A stretch of 64,000 nt of DNA from Tardiphaga sp051811025 (GCF_051811025.1 NZ_JBPWQE010000001.1:3844001-3908000); one strand, 5' to 3'; counted from the first letter of the stretch, positions 1 to 8,690 are shown. Translations and numbers: made by a program. Notes: generated by a model not told the origin, from the letters alone.

Positions 1-1258
1 CCTGTCAGACGCCTCGGTGAAGGTGCTGGTGCTTGAGCAGAGCTTTGCGGCGATCCTCCAGTCGCTTGCGAAGGACTTGCCGGATACGCGCGTGATCGCG
101 CTCGATTTCGCGCCACCCGCCCCCGGCCAGACTTTCGACGATCTGCTGTCGTGCGCATCCGGCGATGGCCGCAATCCGCATACCGACCTCTCCTGCCCGC
201 TGCTGATCGTCTACACGTCGGGCACCACAGGCCGTCCGAAAGGCGCCGTGCTGCGTCAGGAAGCACTGTTGTGGAACGGCGTGATGAGCCAGCACATGCA
301 CGGCATCACGTCAGACGATCACGTGCTGACCGTGCTGCCATTCTTCCATGTCGGCGGCCTCAACATCCAGACAACGCCGGCGCTGCATCACGGCGCGACC
401 GTGACAATCCACGCGCGCTTCACATCCGACTCCACGCTGGAAGCGATCACGCGGGAGCGACCCACCCTGACCGTCTGGGTGCCCGCTATCATCCAAGCGA
501 TGAGCGAGCATCCCGGCTGGACCACGACCGACGTGTCTTGCCTCAAGGCCGTCTCCACCGGCTCCAGCATCGTGCCACCGCATCTGATCGAACGCCTGAG
601 AGTGCGTGGCATTCCGGTGCTGCAGGTCTATGGCTCCACCGAAACCTGCCCGATCGCGGTCTATACGCGGCTCGGCGGCGACCTGTCGCGGACGGGATCG
701 ACGGGTTTGCCCGGTCTGTGCTGCGAGGCCATGATCATCGACGACAATGGCATTGAACTCCCTGCCAAGGCGACCGGTGAGATCGCGGTGCGCGGTCCCA
801 ACGTGTTCTATGAATATTGGGGCAATGAGGCCGCAACGCGCGAGGCACTGCATGACGGCTGGTATCGCACCGGCGATATCGGCACGCGCGACGATGACGG
901 TTACTTCTGGGTCCATGACCGCAAGAAGAATATGATCATTTCCGGCGGCGAGAACGTCTATCCCGCCGAGGTCGAGCGCGTACTGCTCGAACATCCCGAT
1001 GTCGCCGATTGCGGCGTTGTCGGCGTGCCTGATCCCAAATGGCAGGAAGTGCCTGTTGCCTATGTCCTGCTGCGGCCGAATTGCAGCGTGACCGCCGAGG
1101 CGCTGAAGGCCCATGTTTTGACGCAGCTCGCGCGCTACAAGCAGCCGCGCGACATCGTATTCGTCACAGACCTGCCGCGCACCGCGCTCGGCAAGGTGCA
1201 GCATTTCAAATTGAAGCAGGTTCAGGCGGCAACGCCGAGCGACGGAGAGACCAATTGA
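1..1258 (+). CDS. AMP-dependent acyl-CoA synthetase (class I adenylate-forming enzyme), 5' partial
   Basis: Activates a carboxylic acid to its acyl-CoA through an acyl-AMP intermediate. The reading frame is open to the left edge, and about 418 residues are visible, so roughly 100 N-terminal residues lie outside the window. Visible family motifs in order: phosphate-binding loop YTSGTTGRPKG near visible residue 71, YGSTETC (A5), WYRTGDIG (A7), DRKKNMIISGGENVYP (A8 hinge), and the C-terminal catalytic-lysine region PRTALGKVQ (A10). The GTG at 17 is only an internal codon. The gene overlaps the next one by four bases (TTGA at 1255-1258), so it is probably the upstream member of a translationally coupled catabolic operon. 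The substrate acid cannot be told from sequence; the dehydrogenase partners suggest an acyl or hydroxyacyl compound. Confidence 0.9.
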   Translation, partial: LSDASVKVLVLEQSFAAILQSLAKDLPDTRVIALDFAPPAPGQTFDDLLSCASGDGRNPHTDLSCPLLIVYTSGTTGRPKGAVLRQEALLWNGVMSQHMHGITSDDHVLTVLPFFHVGGLNIQTTPALHHGATVTIHARFTSDSTLEAITRERPTLTVWVPAIIQAMSEHPGWTTTDVSCLKAVSTGSSIVPPHLIERLRVRGIPVLQVYGSTETCPIAVYTRLGGDLSRTGSTGLPGLCCEAMIIDDNGIELPAKATGEIAVRGPNVFYEYWGNEAATREALHDGWYRTGDIGTRDDDGYFWVHDRKKNMIISGGENVYPAEVERVLLEHPDVADCGVVGVPDPKWQEVPVAYVLLRPNCSVTAEALKAHVLTQLARYKQPRDIVFVTDLPRTALGKVQHFKLKQVQAATPSDGETN

Positions 1259-2349
1259 AGATCGCAGTATTGGGTGGCGGTAACGGTTCGTTCGCAGCCG
1301 CGGGTGATTTCGCACTGCAGGGCCATGACGTCCGTCTGTGGCGTCGCGATGCCGAGGCTGTCGCCGAACACAAAAAGGCCGGCTCGCGCATCAAGGTCAA
1401 GAACGCCCAAGGCACGCACGACACGCAGCTGACACTGGTCACGACCGATATTGCTGAGGCCATCAAGGACGTCGAACTGATCCTGTGCCCCGCACCCGCC
1501 TTTGCGCAGCCCGATATCGCCAAGCGGATCGCGCCACATCTGCGAAACGGTCAGGTCGTCTATCTGCCGCCCGCGACCTTCGGCTCGATGATTTTCGCCA
1601 AGGCTGCGCATGACATCGGCAACAAGGCCAAGGTCGCCTTCGCCGAAACCGGAACGCTGCCCTGGCTCGCGCGCAAGCATGGTCCGTTCGAGGTCGCCAT
1701 CACCATCCGCGCCAAGCGGCTGCCGACCGGCGTATTCCCGCTGTCGATGTCCGACTATGCCTGCAAGGTCATCGACAGGGCCTTCCCCGGCGTCATCGAG
1801 CCATGCGGCGATGCGTTGTCGGGCGCACTGATGAATGCCGGGCCGATCATCCATCCGCCGCTGATCGTGATGAATGCCGGCCCCCTCGAGCATTTCCCGA
1901 CCTGGGACATCCACAAGGAAGGCACCCAGCCGGCGATCCGCCGCGTCACCGATCAGCTCGACGGCGAACGAATCGCGATCCGCGAGGCCTTTGGTTACGG
2001 CCCGTCGCATTTCCCGCTGGTGCAGCACTACGCCAAGGAAGGCGAAGAGTGGATGTATGGCCGCGGTTCGCATGATCGCCTGACGGATAGCGGCGACTGG
2101 CGCGAGCACATCGTGCTCACCGAGCATCGCTACATGCGCGAGGACCTGCGCACCGGCCTGTCGTTCTTCCTGTCCTGCGCCCAACTCGCCGGCGTCGAGA
2201 CGCCGTTGGTCAAGGCGTTCCTCGCCATTGGCGGCGCGATCTGCGGCGAGAATTTCCTGCAAGGTGGCCGCACGCTCGCAAGCCTCGGCTTCGGCGATCT
2301 CGATCGGGTCGGGCTGCAGAAGCTGCTGCGCGAAGGCTTTGCCGCATGA
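1255..2349 (+). CDS. NAD/NADP octopine/nopaline dehydrogenase family protein
   Basis: Predicted NAD(P)-dependent oxidoreductase of 364 residues. An N-terminal Rossmann fold opens with KIAVLGGGNGSFAAAG (dinucleotide-binding glycines near residues 7-11) and ends its second strand at GHDVRLWRRD. The C-terminal half, containing NAGPIIHPPLIVMNAG and the conserved HY...EG.EWMYG region, fits the alpha-helical octopine-dehydrogenase domain. The start is TTG at 1255, overlapping the stop of the CoA ligase, with GGAGAGA (1244-1250) as ribosome binding site. Longer in-frame starts would run deep into the ligase gene. Family members oxidise or form N-(carboxyalkyl) amino acids or related compounds. The context, between a CoA ligase and a hydroxyacyl-CoA dehydrogenase, suggests a catabolic role, but the substrate is unknown. 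Confidence 0.85.
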   Translation: MKIAVLGGGNGSFAAAGDFALQGHDVRLWRRDAEAVAEHKKAGSRIKVKNAQGTHDTQLTLVTTDIAEAIKDVELILCPAPAFAQPDIAKRIAPHLRNGQVVYLPPATFGSMIFAKAAHDIGNKAKVAFAETGTLPWLARKHGPFEVAITIRAKRLPTGVFPLSMSDYACKVIDRAFPGVIEPCGDALSGALMNAGPIIHPPLIVMNAGPLEHFPTWDIHKEGTQPAIRRVTDQLDGERIAIREAFGYGPSHFPLVQHYAKEGEEWMYGRGSHDRLTDSGDWREHIVLTEHRYMREDLRTGLSFFLSCAQLAGVETPLVKAFLAIGGAICGENFLQGGRTLASLGFGDLDRVGLQKLLREGFAA

Positions 2350-3329
2350 GCGCCCGTCCCACCATCGCCTGTCTCGGCGCAGGCCGCATGGGCCGCGGCA
2401 TTGCCGTCGCCTTTGCCTATGCCGGCCACTATGTCGCGATTGTCGACTTCAAGGCGCGCGACGCCGACAAATTCAGGGCGCTTGAAGCCGAAGCGATCGG
2501 CGAGATCCGCAAGACTTTTACCAGCATGGCGCGCTTTGGTCTGCTCACTGAGGCCGATATCGAGACGCTGGTGTCGCGCGTCAGCGTCGTGCGGGAAGCT
2601 GATGCCGGCGCCGCGCTGAGGAGTTCGGCGATCATTTTCGAAGGCGTGCCCGAAGTGCTCGACCAGAAGCGCGAGGCGCTGGCGCGCGCTTCGCAGCTCG
2701 CGGGTCCAACGCCGATCATCGCCTCGACCACATCGACCATCCTCGTCGACGACATCTCCAGCGCCGTCGAACATACCGAGCGCTTCCTCAATGCACATTG
2801 GCTGAACCCAGCCTATCTCGTGCCGCTGGTCGAGGTCTCGCCGGGCGCGAAGACCGATCCGGCGATTACCGCGCGCGTCAAGGAACTGCTCGAAGGCATC
2901 GGCAAGGTGCCTGTCGTGTGCTCGGCCTCGCCCGGCTATATCGTGCCGCGCATCCAGGCACTGGCGATGAACGAAGCCGCGCGCATGGTCGAGGAAGGCG
3001 TCGCCTCGCCGGAAGATCTCGACAAGGCAATCAAATACGGGTTCGGCTTTCGCTTCGCGGTGCTGGGCCTGCTCGAATTCGTCGACTGGGGCGGCGGCGA
3101 CATTCTGTATTACGCCAGCAAGTATCTGACCGGTGCGCTGAACAACGACCGCTATGCGTCACCGGAAATCGTCGGCCGCAACATGGCCGAAGGCCGCATT
3201 GGCCTGAAGACCGGGGAAGGCTTCCTCAATTACGAGGGGCTCGATGTCGATGCCTATCGCGAGGGACGGCTGTCGGCTTTCGTGGATTTGCTGAAGCACT
3301 TCCAGTTGCAGAAGCCGCCGGTGCTCTAA
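2346..3329 (+). CDS. 3-hydroxyacyl-CoA dehydrogenase family protein (3-hydroxybutyryl-CoA dehydrogenase-like)
   Basis: 327-residue NAD-dependent dehydrogenase. The N-terminal Rossmann motif CLGAGRMGRGIAVAFAYAGH is followed by an acidic residue ending strand 2 (VDF). The mid-protein segment STTSTILVDDI and the HWLNPAYLVPLVEV region carry the conserved catalytic-histidine and substrate-binding surroundings of 3-HCDH enzymes (typical motif HxxNP). The C-terminal helical dimerisation domain has GYIVPRIQALAMNEAARM. It is close in layout to 3-hydroxybutyryl-CoA, carnitine and gulonate dehydrogenases, so the exact substrate is open. ATG at 2346 overlaps the preceding stop (ATGA), giving coupled translation as the third gene of the operon. 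Confidence 0.87.
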   Translation: MSARPTIACLGAGRMGRGIAVAFAYAGHYVAIVDFKARDADKFRALEAEAIGEIRKTFTSMARFGLLTEADIETLVSRVSVVREADAGAALRSSAIIFEGVPEVLDQKREALARASQLAGPTPIIASTTSTILVDDISSAVEHTERFLNAHWLNPAYLVPLVEVSPGAKTDPAITARVKELLEGIGKVPVVCSASPGYIVPRIQALAMNEAARMVEEGVASPEDLDKAIKYGFGFRFAVLGLLEFVDWGGGDILYYASKYLTGALNNDRYASPEIVGRNMAEGRIGLKTGEGFLNYEGLDVDAYREGRLSAFVDLLKHFQLQKPPVL

Positions 3330-3345
3330 GCGCCGGCCAGCACCC

Positions 3346-4110
3346 TTACACTTCCGGGAAGCCCCTCAGCAGGTAGCTGCGCAGCCAGTGCAGCAGGCTG
3401 TTCAGGATCAGACCGAGCATCGAGATCATGATCAGCGGCACGAACATGTCCACGGTCTGGAATGTGCGCGCAGCCTGCACCAGCATGTGACCGAGGCCGT
3501 CGGTCGAGGTGATCATCTCGGCGAGGAACACCACGATGCAGGAGATCACGAGGCCGATGCGGCAGCCGGTCAGGATCGACGGCATCGCGGCGGGCAGCAC
3601 GACTTTGAACAGGATCTGCCAGCGCGGCGTGCCGGCGGCCATCGCCGACCAGATCAGCTTCTGCTCGACCATCGACGCGCCGTAATAGGTCGACAGCAGG
3701 ATCGGGAATAGCGCGTCGGCGGTGACCAGCGTGATCTTGGAGGCATGGTCGAAGCCGAGGATCAACAGCAGCGCGGGATAGAGTGCGATCTTCGGGATCG
3801 GCGCCAGCACGCGCACCAGCGGCTTGACCACGGCATTGACCGCCGGGCTCACCGCCGCAGCAAGACCGATGAACACGCCGACGACCACGGCAATGCCAAA
3901 GCCGGCGAACAGCCGGATCAATGTCGCGGCGATATCGTGCAGGAAGTCGCCGTTGAAGAAGTCCTTCGCCAGCTTGCCGAACACGGCGCCAGGTGGCGGC
4001 AGCAAGGTCGTCGGCGCGAAGCCGAAAGAAATCAGCGACTGCCAGAGCGCAATGAACAGCACGATCGGCGTGATGCCCAGCAGAACCGAATTGATGCGTT
4101 CCTGGTTCAT
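3346..4110 (-). CDS. ABC transporter permease, NitT/TauT (SsuC) type
   Basis: 254-residue inner-membrane permease of the binding-protein-dependent importer superfamily. Several hydrophobic segments are evident (VLLGITPIVLFIALWQSLI near the N terminus, GIAVVVGVFIGLAAAVSP, IGLVISCIVVFLAEMI, LIMISMLGLILNSLLHWL). The cytoplasmic EAA-type loop reads SAMAAGTPRWQILFKVVLPAAMP, which contacts the ATPase. ATG at 4110 is chosen because it leaves a 7-base gap after the upstream permease stop and begins the protein just before the first membrane segment. It is the last gene of a three-gene minus-strand operon and converges on the dehydrogenase gene ending at 3329. The transported substrate is unknown. Confidence 0.88.
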   Translation of the reverse strand: MNQERINSVLLGITPIVLFIALWQSLISFGFAPTTLLPPPGAVFGKLAKDFFNGDFLHDIAATLIRLFAGFGIAVVVGVFIGLAAAVSPAVNAVVKPLVRVLAPIPKIALYPALLLILGFDHASKITLVTADALFPILLSTYYGASMVEQKLIWSAMAAGTPRWQILFKVVLPAAMPSILTGCRIGLVISCIVVFLAEMITSTDGLGHMLVQAARTFQTVDMFVPLIMISMLGLILNSLLHWLRSYLLRGFPEV

Positions 4111-4117
4111 GTTGCGC

Positions 4118-4900
4118 TCACGTAAAGCTGAGAGGCATGTCGTCGCGCGGCTGCGACCAGCGCACCAGCGACAGGCGAAGCTTCTCGAAGGCCGCATCGA
4201 AGATGATGCCCATGGCGCCGATGATCAGGATCATCGCAAACACCGTGTCGTATTGCGCCATGTCGAGCGAATTGAACAGGATGTTGCCGGCGCCGGACTG
4301 GCGCGCGATCATCTCGGAGGTGATCATGGTGATCAGCGCCAGCACGAGACCTGTGCGGCAGCCCGTGAGAATTTCAGGCAGCGCTGCGGGCAACACGATG
4401 CGGAGCATGCGCATTGGCGCTGACATGCCCATCGCCGCACCGGACCACAGCATCTTTTCTTCGACGGCCTTGGAGCCTTGGAAGGCGTGATAGATGATCG
4501 GCAGGCTGACGCCGAGGAAGATGACGAGAATCTTGGAGACGTCGCCAACGCCCATCCACAGCATGATGATGGGCATCAGCGCCGCTTTCGGCACCGGGTA
4601 GATGATCATCATCAGCGGATTGAAGAACGACGCCACGGCCTTGATGCGCCCCATCAGCAAACCGAGCGGGATCGCAAACATCACTGCGAGCACGAGGCCG
4701 ATCGCCATACGACGGATGGAATCGAGAATGTTCAGCAGCGATCCCTTGTCCCCGAGGATCGACGGAATCGCCTTGATCGACTCCAGTGCCGTCGGAAAGC
4801 TCTCGGTATCCAGCCGCAGCGAGGCAATCTGCCAGACACACAGCAACCCGATGCAGGCGAACAATGGCGAAAGTGTCTTGAGCACCCCGCGCACGGTCAT
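4118..4900 (-). CDS. ABC transporter permease, NitT/TauT (SsuC) type
   Basis: About 260 residues. It is a second, non-identical permease of the same importer, so the channel is probably a heterodimer. Membrane segments include LFACIGLLCVWQIASL, MAIGLVLAVMFAIPLGLLMG and FAMILIIGAMGIIFDAAF. The EAA-type loop is GAAMGMSAPMRMLRIVLPAALPEILTG. ATG at 4900 overlaps the ATPase stop by one base (TGATG on the minus strand); a GTG one codon upstream (4903) is an alternative start. It lies between the ATPase and the second permease, with seven bases to the latter. Family members import nitrate, taurine, sulfonates, pyrimidines or riboflavin precursors; nothing here decides among these. Confidence 0.88.
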   Translation of the reverse strand: MTVRGVLKTLSPLFACIGLLCVWQIASLRLDTESFPTALESIKAIPSILGDKGSLLNILDSIRRMAIGLVLAVMFAIPLGLLMGRIKAVASFFNPLMMIIYPVPKAALMPIIMLWMGVGDVSKILVIFLGVSLPIIYHAFQGSKAVEEKMLWSGAAMGMSAPMRMLRIVLPAALPEILTGCRTGLVLALITMITSEMIARQSGAGNILFNSLDMAQYDTVFAMILIIGAMGIIFDAAFEKLRLSLVRWSQPRDDMPLSFT

Positions 4901-5763
4901 CACAGATGGTCCTTGCCGTCGTCGATCATCTTCTCGATATCGACGATGTATTTCTGGAAACGTGCGTCGAGCAGCAGATCGGCGCGCTTGCGCGGCCGCG
5001 GCAGATCGATATCGACGATTTCCTTAATGCTGCCCGGCGAGCGCGACATCACGATCACCTTGTCGGACAGATAGACGGCTTCCTCGACCGAATGGGTGAC
5101 GAACAGCACCGTCTTGCGCTGCGTATCCCAGATGTCGAGCAGATCATTCTGCAGCCGCGTGCGCGTATGCGCATCGAGCGCGCCGAACGGCTCGTCCATC
5201 AGCAGCACGGCGGGATCGTAGGCCAGCGTGCGCGCGATCGCGACGCGCTGCTTCATGCCGCCGGAGAGCTCCTTCGGATAGAAATTCTCGTAGCCCTTGA
5301 GGCCGACCATTTCCAGGAGCTTGCGGCCGCGCGCTTCCGCTTCGGCCTTCTTCACGCCCTGCTGGCGCAGGCCGTACATGACGTTGCCGAGCACGTTCTT
5401 CCACGGAAACAGTGCGAATTCCTGAAACACCGGACCGCGATCCGGACCCGGTCCCGTGATCGCCTTGCCCTTCACCTTGGCGACACCATCGGTCGGCTGC
5501 ACGAAGCCACCGACGATATAGAGCAAGGTCGACTTGCCGCAGCCTGAAGGTCCGAGGATCGAAACGAAGGCGCCGTCTTCGATGGTGAGGTTGATATCCG
5601 ACAGCGCCAGATGGCTTTGCTTACCGGAGGTCTGGAAGCGCTGCGAGACGTGATCGATTTCGATCATGGCTGAAGCGGGTTTGCGACCGGAAACCGGTTC
5701 CGACTCGGCGTGAGCGTCCGAACGTAGCGACACCACCTGCATTCCCGGTCCTTCATTTGCCAT
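4900..5763 (-). CDS. ABC transporter ATP-binding protein, NitT/TauT (SsuB) type
   Basis: 287-residue cytoplasmic ATPase that powers the two adjacent permeases. Walker A is GPSGCGKST at residues 71-79, the Q-loop is VFQEFALFPW near 112-121, the ABC signature is LSGGMKQR at 166-173, Walker B is VLLMDEP at 186-192, and the switch histidine is in LFVTHS. A roughly 32-residue polar leader precedes the usual start of the domain (MIEIDHVSQRF), so translation could begin there instead. It is the first gene of the operon. No periplasmic binding-protein gene accompanies it in the window, which is unusual because these importers need one; it may be encoded elsewhere. Confidence 0.9.
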   Translation of the reverse strand: MANEGPGMQVVSLRSDAHAESEPVSGRKPASAMIEIDHVSQRFQTSGKQSHLALSDINLTIEDGAFVSILGPSGCGKSTLLYIVGGFVQPTDGVAKVKGKAITGPGPDRGPVFQEFALFPWKNVLGNVMYGLRQQGVKKAEAEARGRKLLEMVGLKGYENFYPKELSGGMKQRVAIARTLAYDPAVLLMDEPFGALDAHTRTRLQNDLLDIWDTQRKTVLFVTHSVEEAVYLSDKVIVMSRSPGSIKEIVDIDLPRPRKRADLLLDARFQKYIVDIEKMIDDGKDHL

Positions 5764-5884
5764 GCACGCATTGCAATCACGACGGCCCGACTGTGTCCAT
5801 CATGCTGACGGACGCAGCGTAGCCGGAAACTGCAATTACTTTAAGCTTCAAATTTATGCGGGCAACGCCTTTTTGCTAGTCAGC

Positions 5885-5919
5885 CCCTGCTGCGAACAGG
5901 TCACTTTCCCGCAGCAGGG
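5885..5919 (-). terminator. Probable intrinsic terminator after the glutathione peroxidase / DUF3297 pair
   Basis: A perfect 10-bp inverted repeat (CCCTGCTGCG at 5885-5894, CGCAGCAGGG at 5910-5919) with a 15-base loop lies 21 bases beyond the stop of the DUF3297 gene when read on the minus strand. It is followed after some ten bases by an A/T-rich patch rather than a clean T run, so termination efficiency is uncertain. Confidence 0.45.
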
Positions 5920-5940
5920 CTTTCGGCGCTTTTGGTGCGT

Positions 5941-6198
5941 CTAGTCGCGGAAATACGGCTCCACCGGGCCCGACAGCTTGATCAGCAGCGGATTGCCGTA
6001 CCGGTCCTTTGCCGCACCGGCGGGCACCTTCACCCAGCCTTCGCTGACGCAGTATTCTTCAACATTGGTCTTCTCGGCACCCTTGAAGCGAATGCCGACA
6101 TCGCGCTGCAGCACTTCGGCATTGTAGAACGGGCTTCGCGGATCGGTGGACAGGCGATCAGGCAACTGATCGGCTGATGCGTTGGTGTTGTCGGTCAT
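5941..6198 (-). CDS. DUF3297 family protein
   Basis: 85-residue soluble protein of unknown function. It matches from memory the conserved DUF3297 layout: LPDRLSTDPRSPFYN near the N terminus, IRFKGAEKTNVEEYCVSEGW in the centre and GNPLLIKLSGPVEPYF at the C terminus. There are no membrane segments or metal motifs. Its start (6198) overlaps the stop of the glutathione peroxidase gene by four bases, so the two are translated together. This links it loosely to oxidative-stress defence, but that is inference from position only. Confidence 0.85.
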   Translation of the reverse strand: MTDNTNASADQLPDRLSTDPRSPFYNAEVLQRDVGIRFKGAEKTNVEEYCVSEGWVKVPAGAAKDRYGNPLLIKLSGPVEPYFRD

Positions 6199-6671
6199 AG
6201 CAGCGCCTCGATTTTCTCTCGCAGTGATTCAGGTTTGGCGGTCGGCGCAAAACGCTCGACGACCCGTCCGGAACGGTCGACCAGGAATTTGGTAAAATTC
6301 CATTTGATCCCCGCACCCAGCAATCCGGACTTTTCAGATTTCAGGTGATTATACAATGGATGCGCCCTGGGACCATTCACATCAATCTTCTCAAACAATG
6401 GGAAGGTGACGTGGTAATTGGTCTCGCAGAAGCTCTCAATCTGCCGGGCGTCGCCGGGCTCCTGCGCGCCGAACTGATTGCAGGGAAAGCCCAGCACGGA
6501 AAATCCGCGCGGCGCAAAATCCTGCTGCAGTTTCTCCAGCCCGGCATATTGCGGGGTGAATCCGCAGGCGCTGGCGGTATTGACGATCAGCAGCACCTTT
6601 CCTTCGAACTGCTTCAGCGCGACCGGCTCACCGGACAGTGCATTCGCAGAGAAATCGGAGATGCCGGTCAT
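6195..6671 (-). CDS. Glutathione peroxidase (cysteine type)
   Basis: 158-residue thiol peroxidase that reduces hydroperoxides using glutathione or thioredoxin. The peroxidatic residue is cysteine (Cys36 in NTASACGFTPQY), not selenocysteine. The other catalytic positions are present: Gln70 in CNQFGAQEPG, and Trp124-Asn125 in IKWNFTKFLV. The length is typical of compact bacterial BtuE/GPx proteins without a signal peptide, so it is cytoplasmic. It is the first gene of a pair with DUF3297, sharing four bases, and begins 15 bases after the end of the amidase gene on the same strand. Confidence 0.92.
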   Translation of the reverse strand: MTGISDFSANALSGEPVALKQFEGKVLLIVNTASACGFTPQYAGLEKLQQDFAPRGFSVLGFPCNQFGAQEPGDARQIESFCETNYHVTFPLFEKIDVNGPRAHPLYNHLKSEKSGLLGAGIKWNFTKFLVDRSGRVVERFAPTAKPESLREKIEALL

Positions 6672-6686
6672 CGCACTGATCCCTTC

Positions 6687-8090
6687 TCAGGCCAAAACAG
6701 GATCGCAAGGCATCGGCGGCGTGCCGCCGGCCTCGATGGCTTCGCCGGCGAGCAGACACAGATCCTCGCGGTAACGGCCGGCAACGACCTGCACGCCGGT
6801 CGGCGCGCGGCCGACAAGGCCGGTGGCAACACTGAGCGCCGGCAGGCCCATGAAGGGAATCCCGATCTGCGGCATCTGCGCGGCCCAGACGCGATCAAAC
6901 GATTCCTGACCCTGCATGTCCAGATGATCCGGGAACGGCAGTTCGCCGGACATCGGCATCAGCACCACGCTGTAGGTCTGCAGGAACAGCTCCCAGTCGC
7001 GCACGAAGGTGGAGCGGCGTACCAGCGCCCGTGACAGGCCGCCATTCTCGAAGTCCTTGAGCTTGTCCTTCTGTCCGCGCAGACAGACGAGTGCTGCGGG
7101 ATCGCCCTCGCGTTCGGCCGCGTCCAGCATGCCCTGATAGCCGTCGCCGAACCAGAGTTGCGTCTGCAAGGCGGCGGCCTCGCGGAGGGCCGGCGTGTTC
7201 TCGACTTCCTCGACGACCCACCCTGCCCGCTCCAGCCGCTTGCCGGCATCGCGCACGGCGGCTTCGACGTCGGCGGTGATGGCGAGACCATCAGGCCGCA
7301 AGCACATGGCGGCGCGCTTCTCGCGCTTCGGTCCTTCAAGCGGCGCCGGCACCCACCAGGGATCGCGCGCATCCGGCTGTGACATCGCGGCGAGGCCAAG
7401 CCTGATATCGTTGATGGTGCGTGCCAAGGGACCGGACACCGCGGTGATCTGGCCGGAAATGATGCGCTCGGGCAGCGCCTGATTGTAAGCGGCAATGCGG
7501 CCGAGTGTCGGGCGCAGGCCATGCACACCACAGGCATAGGCGGGATAGCGGATCGAGCCTGCGATATCCGTGCCATGCGCAATGTGTCCGATACCGGCCG
7601 CGACCGCGCTGCCTGCGCCGCCTGACGAGCCGCCCGGCGTCAGCGACGGATCGCGCGGATTCTTGGTGTCGCCGTAGAGCTGATTGGTGGTGAACCAGCG
7701 ATAGGAAAATGCCGGGCAATTGGTGCGGCCGATGATGACGGCGCCGGCCTTCAGCAGATTGTCGATCACCGGGCTGTTGGTCGTCGCGATGATCTCGTTC
7801 TGGATCTTCACGCCGTTCGAGGTCGGATAGGTCGCGTAGTCGATATTCACTTTGACGGTGATCGGCACGCCGCCGAGCGGACCGACATCCTCTCCATCAG
7901 CGATGGCCGCATCGACCGCATCCGCCCGTGCCAGCGCTTCATTGGGCCGATGGTCGACCACCGCATTGATGGCGGGGTTCACCGCATCGAGCCGCGCGAG
8001 CCCTGCAACAGTGGCCTCACGGGCGGACACTTTGCGGGTGCGAATGAGTGCGGAGAGGTCGGTGGCCGACAAACGCCAGAGATCGTTCAT
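6687..8090 (-). CDS. Amidase-signature family hydrolase
   Basis: 467-residue amide-bond hydrolase. The Ser-cisSer-Lys triad is visible: Lys80 in GGVPITVKVNID, the glycine/serine-rich stretch TPGGSSGGAGSA with cis-Ser near 155, and nucleophile Ser179 in TDIAGSIRYPA. The N-terminal PAINAVVDHRP segment is also typical. ATG at 8090 is preferred because GGAG sits six bases upstream; an ATG four codons earlier (8102) is possible. It resembles enantioselective or aryl amidases rather than GatA, because no gatB or gatC is near. The substrate is unknown. The gene lies 15 bases upstream of the glutathione peroxidase gene on the same strand. Confidence 0.9.
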   Translation of the reverse strand: MNDLWRLSATDLSALIRTRKVSAREATVAGLARLDAVNPAINAVVDHRPNEALARADAVDAAIADGEDVGPLGGVPITVKVNIDYATYPTSNGVKIQNEIIATTNSPVIDNLLKAGAVIIGRTNCPAFSYRWFTTNQLYGDTKNPRDPSLTPGGSSGGAGSAVAAGIGHIAHGTDIAGSIRYPAYACGVHGLRPTLGRIAAYNQALPERIISGQITAVSGPLARTINDIRLGLAAMSQPDARDPWWVPAPLEGPKREKRAAMCLRPDGLAITADVEAAVRDAGKRLERAGWVVEEVENTPALREAAALQTQLWFGDGYQGMLDAAEREGDPAALVCLRGQKDKLKDFENGGLSRALVRRSTFVRDWELFLQTYSVVLMPMSGELPFPDHLDMQGQESFDRVWAAQMPQIGIPFMGLPALSVATGLVGRAPTGVQVVAGRYREDLCLLAGEAIEAGGTPPMPCDPVLA

Positions 8091-8204
8091 AGAATGCTCC
8101 ATTGCTTGTCGCTTGTTAACGCAGGCGGGCGGAGATTGCCAATCAGACAAACGCTCGCATTCTCGCGGCGCCGAAGCGTCCGAGTTGTGCGCATTCCTTC
8201 CCGC

Positions 8205-8690
8205 CCCCTTGTGAGAGGGCGTGCGGAACGCCGGGTGCCCGTTGCACCCTTGGGCCTGATGCGAATGCGGTCTTCCGCATGGATAATGCATCAGGACTTT
8301 CGGACGCGCCGAGCGAGTGCCCAGCGTTCCGCCTGCGGTGTTTTTCGGCTTGCTTGCACTTTGCCTCGGCGAACGATCCGATCACCGAATTAAAGTCCCA
8401 AGGCGATGGGAAGGGAGCCTCAAGCGCTTGGACCGGCCGCGTTTCGTCTTGGTCGTCCGTCACACTGTCCAGGGGTCTTTCCATCCCAAGGTCGGCCGTC
8501 TCCTTGCCAGTGGCAGTGCTGGCGCAGATCCGTCCTGCCCGAAGACAGACGTCCCCCATGAACCGCGTAACGCCGCATCTCCGGCGTCCACCGCATCCCA
8601 CCCCGCGAACGTGACGATCGCGATCGCCCCTCTCGGTGGGGCAGGACGGAGGAGAATATAAACCTGACAGGTGTTTTGTCAACGGTGGAT
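8205..8690. other. Long non-coding stretch with consecutive hairpins (probable dispersed genomic repeat)
   Basis: No credible gene occupies 8091-8878. The left part contains back-to-back inverted repeats: GGCGT/ACGCC (8218-8232), GGGTGC/GCACCC (8233-8249), and CCTGATGC/GCATCAGG (8255-8295), the last enclosing ATGCGG/CCGCAT (8265-8280). The remainder is GC-rich and ends near an A/T-rich run at 8655-8700. From memory, long non-coding segments of this general build recur in Bradyrhizobium-type genomes, but copy number could not be tested. It may be a structured RNA or an inactive repeat; no function is assigned. Confidence 0.4.
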
